DNA of 64,000 nt from Paracoccus acridae (lineage in GTDB: Bacteria; Pseudomonadota; Alphaproteobacteria; Rhodobacterales; Rhodobacteraceae). This document shows positions 28,677 through 36,672 of the stretch, one piece after another; positions within the stretch are counted from its first letter, which is position 1, and every line of letters begins with the position of its first letter. The notes beneath the pieces were generated by a model. That model was given only the letters and a program-made list of their open reading frames with translations, searched no databases and was not told where the DNA came from. Made by a program: the position numbers and the translations under genes. The stretch is taken from the NCBI RefSeq assembly GCF_014642735.1, contig NZ_BMIV01000001.1:401364-465363 (forward strand). The letters are read 5' to 3'.

Positions 28677-29427
28677 CCTGACCTGCGACGGCTTCCTGGG
28701 CGGCCGGTTGCGGATTGCCCAGCCCCGGCGCGGATTTCGGTCGGGCGCGGATGCGGTGATGCTGGCAGCGGCCTGTCCCGCGCAGGCGGGGCAGGCGGTG
28801 CTGGAACTGGGCTGCGGGGCAGGGGTGGCAAGCCTGTGCCTGGGGTGGCGCGTGCCAGGCCTGCGGCTGGTGGGCCTGGAGGCGCAGGGGGATTATGCCG
28901 ACCTGGCGCGGCGCAATGCGACCGCGAATGGCATCGAGATAGCGGTCGTCACGGGCGACGTTGCCCGGCTTCCCGTGGACCTGCGATCGCAGGTCTTCGA
29001 CCATGTGATCGCCAATCCCCCCTATTTCCTGGGGGGCACGGCGGCCCCGGACGGGGGCCGGGCCATCGCGCGGCGCGAGGACACGCCCCTGGCCGCCTGG
29101 ATCGACGTGGCCCTGCGCCGCCTGGTGCCCCGCGGCATTGTGACGCTGATCCAGCGGGCCGACCGGCTGGACGCGATCCTGGCCGCCCTGACGGGCCGCG
29201 CCGGGGCCGTGACGATCCTGCCCGTTGCGGGGCGCGCCGGGCGCGAGGCAGGGCGCGTGATCGTCCAGGCACAGAAGGGCGCGCGCGGGCCGCTGCGGCT
29301 GCTGGCGCCCTTCGTCATGCACCGCGAAGCGGCCCATGGGGGCGATCGCGAGGACCTGACGGAGGCCGCGTCGGCGGTGCTGCGCGAGGGTTCGCCGCTG
29401 ACGGCTTTGTTTGCAAAAGTCTCGTGA
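28669..29427 (+). CDS. TrmN6-like tRNA1(Val) adenine methyltransferase
   Basis: This is a 252-residue class I SAM-dependent methyltransferase. It has the SAM-binding motif VLELGCGAGVASLCL, the acidic GLEAQ, and the catalytic NPPY motif in DHVIANPPYFLGG typical of N6-adenine methyltransferases. The start MSDLTCDGFLGGRLRIAQP, followed by GFRSGADAVMLAAAC, matches the YfiC/TrmN6 group, which methylates A37 of tRNA1(Val). The exact RNA target here is inferred from family. It overlaps the DUF2007 gene by 8 bases. Confidence 0.85.
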   Translation: MSDLTCDGFLGGRLRIAQPRRGFRSGADAVMLAAACPAQAGQAVLELGCGAGVASLCLGWRVPGLRLVGLEAQGDYADLARRNATANGIEIAVVTGDVARLPVDLRSQVFDHVIANPPYFLGGTAAPDGGRAIARREDTPLAAWIDVALRRLVPRGIVTLIQRADRLDAILAALTGRAGAVTILPVAGRAGREAGRVIVQAQKGARGPLRLLAPFVMHREAAHGGDREDLTEAASAVLREGSPLTALFAKVS

Positions 29428-29487
29428 CAGAATCACAGGCCTGTGCTGCAATCCCCCTGTTCGACTCAACCTATACAGGAGGACGCG

Positions 29488-29652
29488 ATGTCGGTTGCTT
29501 CCCACGTCGAGGAACTGCGCAAGAAACACCAGGTGCTTTCCGAGGCCGTTGAAAGAGAACAAAGAAGCCCTGGATCCAGCGATATTCAGATCAAGGCAAT
29601 GAAGCGCGAGAAACTTCGTCTCAAGGAAGAGATTTCCCGACTGACCCACTGA
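29488..29652 (+). CDS. DUF465 (YdcH-like) small coiled protein
   Basis: This is a 54-residue highly charged helical protein, MSVASHVEELRKKHQVLSEA and so on, ending KREKLRLKEEISRLTH. It is typical of the DUF465/YdcH family of short helical-hairpin proteins whose role is not established. A perfect AGGAGG box lies 5 bases before the ATG at 29488, so translation should be strong. It is followed by a hairpin terminator shared with the convergent phaB. Confidence 0.88.
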   Translation: MSVASHVEELRKKHQVLSEAVEREQRSPGSSDIQIKAMKREKLRLKEEISRLTH

Positions 29653-29678
29653 CCTGTTGAACGGTGACAGATTTGAAG

Positions 29679-29703
29679 CGGCCCGCGCGATCAGCGCGGG
29701 CCG
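29679..29703. terminator. Bidirectional hairpin between DUF465 gene and phaB
   Basis: A perfect 10-base-pair stem, CGGCCCGCGC/GCGCGGGCCG, with the loop GATCA, sits between two convergent genes. T-rich tracts on either side are poor, so termination may be partly Rho-dependent. Confidence 0.55.
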
Positions 29704-29724
29704 TGGTCGTTTCGGGCGGGTGGA

Positions 29725-30450
29725 TCAGACGAAATACTGGCCGCCATTGGCGCTGATGGTCGATCCGGTGATGAAGCCCGCATCGTCGGATGCCAGGAAC
29801 ACCACCGTCCGGGCGATTTCCTCGGGCTCGCCCAGGCGGCCCACCGGGATCTGCGGGATGATGCGTTCGTTCAGCACCTTTTCGTCGATGGCCTTGACCA
29901 TCTCGGTCGCGATATAGCCGGGGCAGATCGCGTTCACGGTGATGCCCGCGCGCGCGCCTTCCTGGGCCAGGGCCTTGGTGAAGCCCAGGTCGCCCGCCTT
30001 GGCGGCGGAATAGTTGGCCTGGCCCGCCTGTCCCTTCTGCCCGTTGATCGAGCTGATGTTGATGATCCGCCCGAACTTGCGGTCGCGCATTCCCGACCAG
30101 ACCGGATGGGTCATGTTGAACAGCCCGGTCAGGTTGGTGTCGATGACCTCTTTCCACTGCTGCGGAGTCATCTTGTGGAACATCGCGTCCCGCGTGATGC
30201 CCGCGTTGTTGACCAGAACGGCGATGGGGCCGACCTCTTCCTCGATCCGCTTGATGCCTTCGGCGCAGGCGTCATAGTCGGCGACCGACCACTTGTAGGT
30301 CTTGATCCCGGTTTCTTCCGTGAAAGCCTTCGCGGCCTCGTCATTGCCCGCATAGGTGGCGGCGACGGTATAGCCAGCCTCTTGAAGCGCCTTGGAAATC
30401 GCCGCGCCGATCCCGCGCGAACCACCAGTGACAAGTGCAACCTTGGACAT
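29725..30450 (-). CDS. phaB: Acetoacetyl-CoA reductase PhaB
   Basis: PhaB is the NADPH-dependent reductase giving (R)-3-hydroxybutyryl-CoA, the monomer for polyhydroxybutyrate storage. The 241-residue short-chain dehydrogenase has the nucleotide motif TGGSRGIGAAI, NNAG at residues 81-84, and the catalytic Ser134, Tyr147 and Lys151 in ISSINGQKGQAGQANYSAAK. The specificity call rests on its pairing with phaA and overall similarity; FabG would be the alternative. AAGGGGGA precedes the ATG. A hairpin separates it from the upstream phaA. Confidence 0.92.
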   Translation of the reverse strand: MSKVALVTGGSRGIGAAISKALQEAGYTVAATYAGNDEAAKAFTEETGIKTYKWSVADYDACAEGIKRIEEEVGPIAVLVNNAGITRDAMFHKMTPQQWKEVIDTNLTGLFNMTHPVWSGMRDRKFGRIINISSINGQKGQAGQANYSAAKAGDLGFTKALAQEGARAGITVNAICPGYIATEMVKAIDEKVLNERIIPQIPVGRLGEPEEIARTVVFLASDDAGFITGSTISANGGQYFV

Positions 30451-30505
30451 AGATCTTCCCCCTTAAGTTTGGTCGTTCCGGCAATATTGCTACAAGGCAA
30501 GGAAA

Positions 30506-30530
30506 TGGCGCGCAACATCATTGCGCGCCA
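30506..30530 (-). terminator. Intercistronic hairpin between phaA and phaB
   Basis: A perfect 10-base-pair stem, TGGCGCGCAA/TTGCGCGCCA, with a 5-base loop starts 6 bases after the phaA stop. Only a short T-rich tract follows on the minus strand (TTTCCTTG). It could attenuate read-through into phaB or stabilise the phaA mRNA. A 10-base palindrome, GCAATATTGC, lies just beyond it at 30481-30490. Confidence 0.6.
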
Positions 30531-30536
30531 AGATCG

Positions 30537-31709
30537 TCACCGTTCGACGCAAAGGGCGACGCCCATGCCGCCGCCGATGCACAGCGTGGCAAGACCCTTC
30601 TTCGCGTCGCGGCGCTTCATCTCGAACAGAAGGGTGTTCAGCACGCGGCAGCCCGAGGCACCGATCGGGTGGCCGATGGCAATGGCGCCGCCGTTCACGT
30701 TCACGATGTCGGGGTTCCAGCCCATGTCCTTGTTGACCGCGCAGGCCTGGGCGGCAAAGGCCTCGTTCGCCTCGACCAGATCCAGGTCCTGGACGGACCA
30801 GCCGGCCTTTTCCAGCGCCTTGCGGCTGGCGGGGATCGGGCCGGTGCCCATGATCGCCGGATCAAGCCCCGCCGTGGCCCAGGAGGCGATGCGCGCCAGC
30901 GGCGTCAGTCCGCGGCGGTTCGCCTCGTCCTCGGTCATGACCATGACCGCCGCCGCGCCGTCGTTCAGGCCCGAGGCATTGCCCGCCGTGACCGAGCCTT
31001 CCTTGGAAAAGGCGGGGCGCAGCTTCTGCATGGCGTCGATGGTCGCGCCGTGGCGGATGTATTCGTCCTTGTCCACCACCGTGTCGCCCTTGCGGGTCTT
31101 GACGGTATAGGCCACGATTTCATCATCGAAGCGCCCGGCCTTCTGCGCCGCCTCGGCTTTGTTCTGGGAGGCAAGGGCGAATTCGTCCTGCTGGTCGCGG
31201 CTGATCTGCCATTTCTGAGCGACGTTTTCCGCCGTGGTGCCCATGTGGTAATTGTTGAAGGCGTCCCACAGCCCGTCGCGGATCATGGTGTCGATGAACT
31301 GCATGTCGCCCATCTTCTGCCCCGCGCGCAGATAGGCGGCGTGGGTGGACATCGACATGCTTTCCTGCCCGCCGGCCAGAACGACCTTGGCATCGCCCAG
31401 GATCACATGCTGCGCGGCAAGCGCCACGGCACGCAGGCCCGACCCGCAGACCTGGTTGATCCCCCAGGCCGCCGATTCTTGCGGCAGGCCCGCCTTGATA
31501 TGCGCCTGCCGGGCAGGGTTCTGGCCCTGGCCCGCGGTCAGCACCTGGCCCAGGATGGTCTCGTCGACCTCAGCCGCGTCGATGCCCGCGCGGGCCACGA
31601 CCTCGGCCAGGACGGCCGCGCCAAGGTCATGCGCCGGGGTATTGGCGAACGAACCCATAAAACTGCCGACCGGGGTCCGGGCGGCGGAAACGATAACGGC
31701 TTTGGTCAC
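30537..31709 (-). CDS. phaA: Acetyl-CoA C-acetyltransferase PhaA (beta-ketothiolase)
   Basis: PhaA condenses two acetyl-CoA into acetoacetyl-CoA, the first step of polyhydroxybutyrate synthesis, and works reversibly in degradation. The 390-residue thiolase has the acyl-enzyme Cys88 in [11 protein letters not shown], the histidine in [14 protein letters not shown], and the C-terminal cysteine in [14 protein letters not shown]. The ATG at 31709 has GGAAGGAG upstream. phaB follows 86 bases downstream; phaC, phaP and phaR are not in this window. Confidence 0.95.
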   Translation of the reverse strand: MTKAVIVSAARTPVGSFMGSFANTPAHDLGAAVLAEVVARAGIDAAEVDETILGQVLTAGQGQNPARQAHIKAGLPQESAAWGINQVCGSGLRAVALAAQHVILGDAKVVLAGGQESMSMSTHAAYLRAGQKMGDMQFIDTMIRDGLWDAFNNYHMGTTAENVAQKWQISRDQQDEFALASQNKAEAAQKAGRFDDEIVAYTVKTRKGDTVVDKDEYIRHGATIDAMQKLRPAFSKEGSVTAGNASGLNDGAAAVMVMTEDEANRRGLTPLARIASWATAGLDPAIMGTGPIPASRKALEKAGWSVQDLDLVEANEAFAAQACAVNKDMGWNPDIVNVNGGAIAIGHPIGASGCRVLNTLLFEMKRRDAKKGLATLCIGGGMGVALCVER

Positions 31710-31810
31710 GATAAGCTCCTTCCCTTGAGCCAGATGACTGGCGAATCAGGAACAGGATGCGGGTTCGTGCCGTGGCGTCAAGCAGATCGCCCGAAAGTCG
31801 TAGACAGGAC

Positions 31811-32629
31811 CTAGCGCAGCACGACGGAAGGCGGGGACTTCCACGGCGGCGCAATGGTCGGGGCCCCGAAGTAATAGCCCTGCAGGCAGTCGATGCCGTT
31901 GTCGATCAGGAAGCTGGCATCATCCGCCGTCTCGACCATCTCGGCCACGGTGAACATGTCGAAATGCTGCGCAATCGACATCAGCGCCCGTGTCAGGACC
32001 TGGTTGTCGGGATGATCGGAAATCTCTCGGATGAACTGACCGTCGATCTTGATCATGTCGAAGCAGAAGTCGCGCAGATAGCGGAACGAGGTATAGCCGG
32101 CCCCGAAGTCGTCAAGCGCCAGACTGATCCCGTATCGCTGCACCTCGCGCATGAAGGTTTTCACCTCGTCCGGCATTCCCATGGCCGAGCTTTCGGTGAT
32201 TTCCAGGATCAGCCGTTCGGCCGCCTGCGGATCGGCGGAAACGCCCCGGCGCAGGCTGTCCATCCAGGCGGGATAGCCGATGGACCGCGCCGACATGTTG
32301 ATGGACAGGCGCAGGGACGGTTCCTCGGACAGGGCCTTCAGTCCTAGCGACAGCGACAGGCAGTCGATCTGGCGGCCCAGTTCGGTGGTTTCCGCCACCG
32401 GCATGAAGTCGCGCAGGGGCACCATCCGCCCCGAATCGTCGATGATGCGGATCAGGCCTTCATAGAAGGCGGGGCGGTTGGTCCGCTGGGCCTGCACGAC
32501 CGGTTGAAAGGCCAGGACGCCGTTTCCCCGTTCGACGGCAAGCCTGACCAGCGGCAGGGTCAGCCTGCTTTGCTGATCCATCGCATATTCCAGCGGAGAG
32601 CCTTTTTCAGGCAGCTTTGCGTCGGTCAC
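31811..32629 (-). CDS. Stand-alone EAL-domain cyclic-di-GMP phosphodiesterase
   Basis: This is a 272-residue protein that is essentially one EAL domain with no GGDEF, sensor or membrane segment. Catalytic residues all appear present: Glu in YEGLIRI (EGL replacing EAL), Asn in SINMSARS, Glu in EITES, the Asp pair in LDDFGAGYTSF, Lys in IKIDGQFI, Glu in VAEMVET, and Gln in LQGYYFG. It should hydrolyse c-di-GMP to pGpG. The start GTG at 32629 has AAGGGG 6 bases upstream; a TTG at 32650 is less likely. It is divergent from tag. Confidence 0.88.
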   Translation of the reverse strand: MTDAKLPEKGSPLEYAMDQQSRLTLPLVRLAVERGNGVLAFQPVVQAQRTNRPAFYEGLIRIIDDSGRMVPLRDFMPVAETTELGRQIDCLSLSLGLKALSEEPSLRLSINMSARSIGYPAWMDSLRRGVSADPQAAERLILEITESSAMGMPDEVKTFMREVQRYGISLALDDFGAGYTSFRYLRDFCFDMIKIDGQFIREISDHPDNQVLTRALMSIAQHFDMFTVAEMVETADDASFLIDNGIDCLQGYYFGAPTIAPPWKSPPSVVLR

Positions 32630-32731
32630 GTCTGGCCCCTTGTGCCGCAATCATTCCGTGTTCTGTTGTGGCAATAATCGCCTAATTTGCGGTAAACGCG
32701 CAGGGATTTCTGGATTAAGGGTTAATGCTTC

Positions 32732-33310
32732 ATGACCGACCGCTGCCCCTGGTGCGGGACCGATCCGCTGTATGTCGACTATCACGACACCGAATGGGGC
32801 GTGCCGGAACGCGATCCGCGCGCCTTGTGGGAAAAGCTGGTGCTGGACGGGTTCCAGGCGGGCCTGTCCTGGATCACCATCCTGCGCAAGCGCGATGCCT
32901 TCCGCGAGGAATTCGACGGCTTCGACCCCGAACGCGTCGCCCGCTGGGACGATGCCCGCATTGATCGGGCGCTGCAAAACCCCGGCATCATCCGCCATCG
33001 CGGCAAGATCGAATCAGCGGTGAAGGGCGCCCGGCTGTTTCAGGAGATCGAATCGCAGCAAGGCTTTTCGCCCTTCCTGTGGGACTTTGTCGGCGGCCAG
33101 CCAATCCAGAACCGCTTTGCCAGCGCGGCCGAGGTGCCGACCGCGACAGCCGAATCGACGGCCATGTCGAAGGCGCTGAAGAAGCGCGGCTTCACTTTCT
33201 GCGGGCCGGTCATCACCTATGCCTTCATGCAGGCGACGGGCATGGTGAACGACCATCTTGTCACCTGCCACCGCCACGCCCAGCTTAGTCCGCCACAAGC
33301 TGCCGGATGA
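32732..33310 (+). CDS. tag: DNA-3-methyladenine glycosylase I
   Basis: Tag excises 3-methyladenine from alkylated DNA, starting base-excision repair. The 192-residue protein has the complete zinc site of the family: Cys5 in RCPWC, His18 in DYHDTEWG, and His175 and Cys179 in NDHLVTCHRH. LVLDGFQAGLSWITILRKR and KKRGFTFCGPVITYAFMQA are also diagnostic. Its 3' end overlaps the convergent thioredoxin-like gene by 26 bases. Confidence 0.95.
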   Translation: MTDRCPWCGTDPLYVDYHDTEWGVPERDPRALWEKLVLDGFQAGLSWITILRKRDAFREEFDGFDPERVARWDDARIDRALQNPGIIRHRGKIESAVKGARLFQEIESQQGFSPFLWDFVGGQPIQNRFASAAEVPTATAESTAMSKALKKRGFTFCGPVITYAFMQATGMVNDHLVTCHRHAQLSPPQAAG

Positions 33311-33833
33311 CGGCCTTGGCGGGCTCGCTGCTCCAGTCGGCCTCGCCCAGAAGGCGGGCGACCTCGCGGCCCTCGCGGTCGATCAGGACGGTCACCGGCA
33401 GGCCCACCACGCCCATGGCACGCGCAAGCTGCTGGCGCGGGTCCAGCAGGACGGGCAGGTTCTGCAACCCGGTTTCCTCATAGAACTTGTCGATGCGGTC
33501 GGGGGCGTTGCGGCCCGTCGCCACGGCCACCACCTCGAAATCCTCGCCGCCCATCTCGGATTGCAGGGCATCGAGATAGGGCATCTCCTCGCGGCAGGGG
33601 GCGCACCAGGTGGCCCAGAAGTTCAGCAGCACGACCTTGCCCTTGTAGTCGGCAAGGGTATGCGTGCCGCCCTCGGGGTCGGTGAATTCGACATCGGACA
33701 CGGGCGCCGGTTCCTCGGCCGGGACCAGTTTCACAAGGCCCGCGTCCTTGGCAGCCTGCCAGTCCACCGCGCCCGCGAAGGCGGCGTTTGCACCGAAAAG
33801 CAGTGCCGTATAAAGCAGGGCGGAACGCAGCAT
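33285..33833 (-). CDS. TlpA-like periplasmic thiol-disulphide oxidoreductase
   Basis: This is a 182-residue exported thioredoxin-fold protein. It has a signal peptide (MLRSALLYTALLFGANAAFA), then the redox motif WCAPC (Cys77 and Cys80) in LLNFWATWCAPCREEMPYL, and the cis-proline in VVGLPVTVLID. Such proteins keep periplasmic cysteines reduced, often for cytochrome c or copper-site assembly; no partner gene is nearby. It is divergent from argH and its 3' end overlaps tag. Confidence 0.9.
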   Translation of the reverse strand: MLRSALLYTALLFGANAAFAGAVDWQAAKDAGLVKLVPAEEPAPVSDVEFTDPEGGTHTLADYKGKVVLLNFWATWCAPCREEMPYLDALQSEMGGEDFEVVAVATGRNAPDRIDKFYEETGLQNLPVLLDPRQQLARAMGVVGLPVTVLIDREGREVARLLGEADWSSEPAKAVIRQLVAD

Positions 33834-33856
33834 GAAGACCTCCGAAGGACGCGCCT

Positions 33857-35260
33857 ATGACCGACCGGCCGCAACAGGATTCCGCCAACAGCATGTGGGG
33901 CGGGCGCTTCGCTGCCGGGCCCGACGCGATCATGGAGGCGATCAACGCCTCGATCGGCTTCGACCGGCGGCTCTACGCCCAGGATATCCGGGGCAGCCGT
34001 GCCCATGCCGCCATGCTGGCTGCACAAGGCATCATCAGCGATACCGATGCCGAGGCGATCAGGGAAGGCCTGCTCACCGTCTTGTCAGAGATCGAGGCCG
34101 GCGATTTCCCCTTCCGCACCGAATTGGAAGACATCCACATGAATGTCGAGGCGCGGCTGAAGGAGGTCATCGGCGAACCTGCGGGCCGCCTGCACACCGG
34201 CCGGTCGCGCAACGACCAGGTGGCGACGGATTTCCGCCTGTGGGTGCGCGACCAATGCGACGCGGTCATCGAGGCACTGCAGGCGCTGATCCGCGCGGCC
34301 CTGGCGCAGGCCGAGGCAGGGGCGGATTGGGTGATGCCGGGCTTCACCCATCTGCAGACCGCCCAGCCGGTGACCTGGGGCCACCACATGATGGCCTATG
34401 TGGAAATGTTCGGCCGCGACCTGTCGCGGTTCGGGGATGCGCGTCGGCGGATGAACGAATCGCCCCTGGGCGCCGCCGCGCTGGCTGGGACCGGCTATCC
34501 CATCGACCGCAATGCGACCGCGCAGGCGCTTGGCTTCGACGCGCCCATGGCCAACAGCCTGGATGCCGTGAGCGACCGCGATTTCGCCCTGGAATTCCTG
34601 TCGGCGGCCAGCATCTGCGCCGTCCACCTGTCGCGTCTGGCCGAGGAACTGGTGATCTGGTCATCGGCCCAGTTCCGCTTCGTGTCGATGTCGGACAAGT
34701 GGTCCACCGGGTCGTCGATCATGCCGCAGAAGCGCAACCCCGACGCGGCCGAACTGATCCGCGCCAAGATCGGGCGGATCCTGGGGGCGACGGTCGCGCT
34801 GTTCACGGTGATGAAGGGCCTGCCCTTGGCCTATTCCAAGGACATGCAGGAGGACAAGGAACAAGTCTTCGATGCCGCCGACAGCCTGATGCTGGCCCTG
34901 GCCGCGATGACGGGGATGCTGTCCGACCTGACGGCCAACCGCGACAGGATGGAGGCCGCGGCATCGGCGGGCTTCTCGACCGCGACGGATCTGGCCGACT
35001 GGCTTGTGCGCGAGCTGGGCCTGCCCTTCCGCGATGCCCATCACGTCACCGGATCGCTGGTGGCCCTGGCCGAGAAGAAAGGCTGCGACCTGCCCGACCT
35101 GACGCTGGACGACATGCAAGGGGTCCATGCGGGGATCACCGACAAGGTCTTCGGCGTCTTGGGCGTTCACAACTCGGTCGCCTCGCGGCAAAGCTATGGC
35201 GGCACGGCGCCCGATCAGGTGCGCGCGCAGATCACCCGCTGGAAAGGAAAACTGGCATGA
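33857..35260 (+). CDS. argH: Argininosuccinate lyase
   Basis: ArgH splits argininosuccinate into arginine and fumarate, the final step of arginine synthesis. The 467-residue protein shows the fumarase/aspartase superfamily signature [12 protein letters not shown] near residue 285. It also has [16 protein letters not shown] and [17 protein letters not shown], which carry active-site residues. The start is [19 protein letters not shown]. Its stop overlaps the small lipoprotein start (ATGA), and lysA follows, giving an argH-lipoprotein-lysA operon. Confidence 0.97.
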   Translation: MTDRPQQDSANSMWGGRFAAGPDAIMEAINASIGFDRRLYAQDIRGSRAHAAMLAAQGIISDTDAEAIREGLLTVLSEIEAGDFPFRTELEDIHMNVEARLKEVIGEPAGRLHTGRSRNDQVATDFRLWVRDQCDAVIEALQALIRAALAQAEAGADWVMPGFTHLQTAQPVTWGHHMMAYVEMFGRDLSRFGDARRRMNESPLGAAALAGTGYPIDRNATAQALGFDAPMANSLDAVSDRDFALEFLSAASICAVHLSRLAEELVIWSSAQFRFVSMSDKWSTGSSIMPQKRNPDAAELIRAKIGRILGATVALFTVMKGLPLAYSKDMQEDKEQVFDAADSLMLALAAMTGMLSDLTANRDRMEAAASAGFSTATDLADWLVRELGLPFRDAHHVTGSLVALAEKKGCDLPDLTLDDMQGVHAGITDKVFGVLGVHNSVASRQSYGGTAPDQVRAQITRWKGKLA

Positions 35261-35406
35261 AGTGGATTGCAATTCTGGCGGTGGCAGCCGTGGCGGCCTG
35301 CGGCGTGGACGGCCCGCCCGAACGTCCGACGGCCCCCAAGACCGCGCCGAAATCCAACGTCTCGATTTCCGGCCACGCCACAATGGGCGTGATCACGGAG
35401 CTGTAG
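35257..35406 (+). CDS. Small LptM-like lipoprotein
   Basis: This is a 49-residue predicted lipoprotein with the signal peptide [15 protein letters not shown]. The lipidated cysteine is Cys15, followed directly by GVDGPPERP. The cysteine-glycine-x-x-glycine-proline pattern with prolines after it matches LptM (YifL), a short lipoprotein that helps the LPS transporter LptD fold in E. coli. In Pseudomonas a comparable lipoprotein gene (lppL) also lies just before lysA. The start overlaps the argH stop (ATGA) and the stop TAG abuts the lysA GTG. The LptM link is inference from motif and location. Confidence 0.8.
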   Translation: MKWIAILAVAAVAACGVDGPPERPTAPKTAPKSNVSISGHATMGVITEL

Positions 35407-36672
35407 GTGGATCACTTCAACTACCAAGGCGGCCAGCTTTGCGCCGAGGACGTGCCCCTGTCGCGCATCGCGGCCGAGGTGGGGACGCCCGTCTATGTCT
35501 ATTCGGCAGCGACCTTGACGCGGCATTTCGGGCTGTTCCGCCAGGCGCTGGACTGGACCGATCACCTGGTCTGCTTTGCCGTCAAGGCCAACAGCAACCT
35601 GGCCGTGCTGAAGCTGCTGGGGGATCTGGGCGCGGGGATGGATGTCGTCTCGGGCGGCGAATACGCCCGCGCCAAGGCGGCGGGCGTTCCCGGCGACCGC
35701 ATCGTCTTTTCCGGCGTGGGCAAGACCCTGGTCGAGATGCGCATGGCCATCGAGGGGGGCATCCGCCAGTTCAACCTGGAATCCGAACCCGAGATGCACG
35801 CCCTGTCGGCGCTGGCCGCCAGCATGGGCGCGACCGTTCCGGTGGCGGTGCGCGTGAACCCCGACGTGGATGCGAAGACGCACGAGAAGATCGCGACCGG
35901 CAAGTCGGAAAACAAGTTCGGCATCCCCATCGCCCGGGCGCGAGAAGTCTATGCCGAGGCGGCCTCGCTGCCGGGCCTGCGGGTCGTGGGCGTGGACGTG
36001 CATATCGGCAGCCAGTTGACCGATCTGGACCCTTACCGCGCGGCCTATGCGAAGGTGGCCGACCTGACCCGCGCGCTCCGCGCCGACGGGCACAGCATCA
36101 CCCGGCTGGATCTGGGCGGCGGCCTGGGCATCCCCTATCGCCGCGACAACAACGCCCCGCCCCTGCCCATCGAATACGGCCAGGTGATCCGCGAGACGGT
36201 GGGCGACCTGGGCTGCGAGATCGAGATCGAACCCGGCCGCAACATCGTCGGCAATGCCGGGATCCTTCTGTCGCAGGTGATCTATGTGAAGAAGGGCGAG
36301 GGACGCGATTTCCTGATCGTGGACGCGGCGATGAACGACTTGCTGCGCCCGGCCATGTACGGCGCGCATCACGACATCGTTCCCGTGCGCGAACCTGCGG
36401 TCGGCGCAGCGGTGCAGCCCTTCGACGTGGTGGGTCCGGTCTGCGAATCGGGCGACACCTTCCAGAAGGGCGCGGACCTGCCCGAGATGGCGGCGGGCGA
36501 CCTGATCGCCTTCAGGTCCGCCGGGGCTTACGGCGCGGTGATGGCGTCGGAATACAACTCGCGCCCCCTGGTGCCCGAGGTTCTGGTCAGCGGCGATCAC
36601 TTCGCCGTCATCAGGGCAAGGCCGACGTTTGAGGAAATGCTGGCTCGGGATAGCATCCCGGAATGGCTTTGA
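35407..36672 (+). CDS. lysA: Diaminopimelate decarboxylase
   Basis: LysA decarboxylates meso-diaminopimelate to lysine using pyridoxal phosphate. The 421-residue fold type III enzyme has the PLP lysine Lys60 in CFAVKANSNLAVL, VDVHIGSQLTDL, the phosphate-binding LDLGGGLGIPY, EPGRNIVGNAG, and the active-site cysteine in GPVCESGDTF. The GTG start at 35407 immediately follows the stop of the lipoprotein gene. Its 3' end overlaps the first codons of the DUF4175 gene by 10 bases. Confidence 0.96.
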   Translation: MDHFNYQGGQLCAEDVPLSRIAAEVGTPVYVYSAATLTRHFGLFRQALDWTDHLVCFAVKANSNLAVLKLLGDLGAGMDVVSGGEYARAKAAGVPGDRIVFSGVGKTLVEMRMAIEGGIRQFNLESEPEMHALSALAASMGATVPVAVRVNPDVDAKTHEKIATGKSENKFGIPIARAREVYAEAASLPGLRVVGVDVHIGSQLTDLDPYRAAYAKVADLTRALRADGHSITRLDLGGGLGIPYRRDNNAPPLPIEYGQVIRETVGDLGCEIEIEPGRNIVGNAGILLSQVIYVKKGEGRDFLIVDAAMNDLLRPAMYGAHHDIVPVREPAVGAAVQPFDVVGPVCESGDTFQKGADLPEMAAGDLIAFRSAGAYGAVMASEYNSRPLVPEVLVSGDHFAVIRARPTFEEMLARDSIPEWL

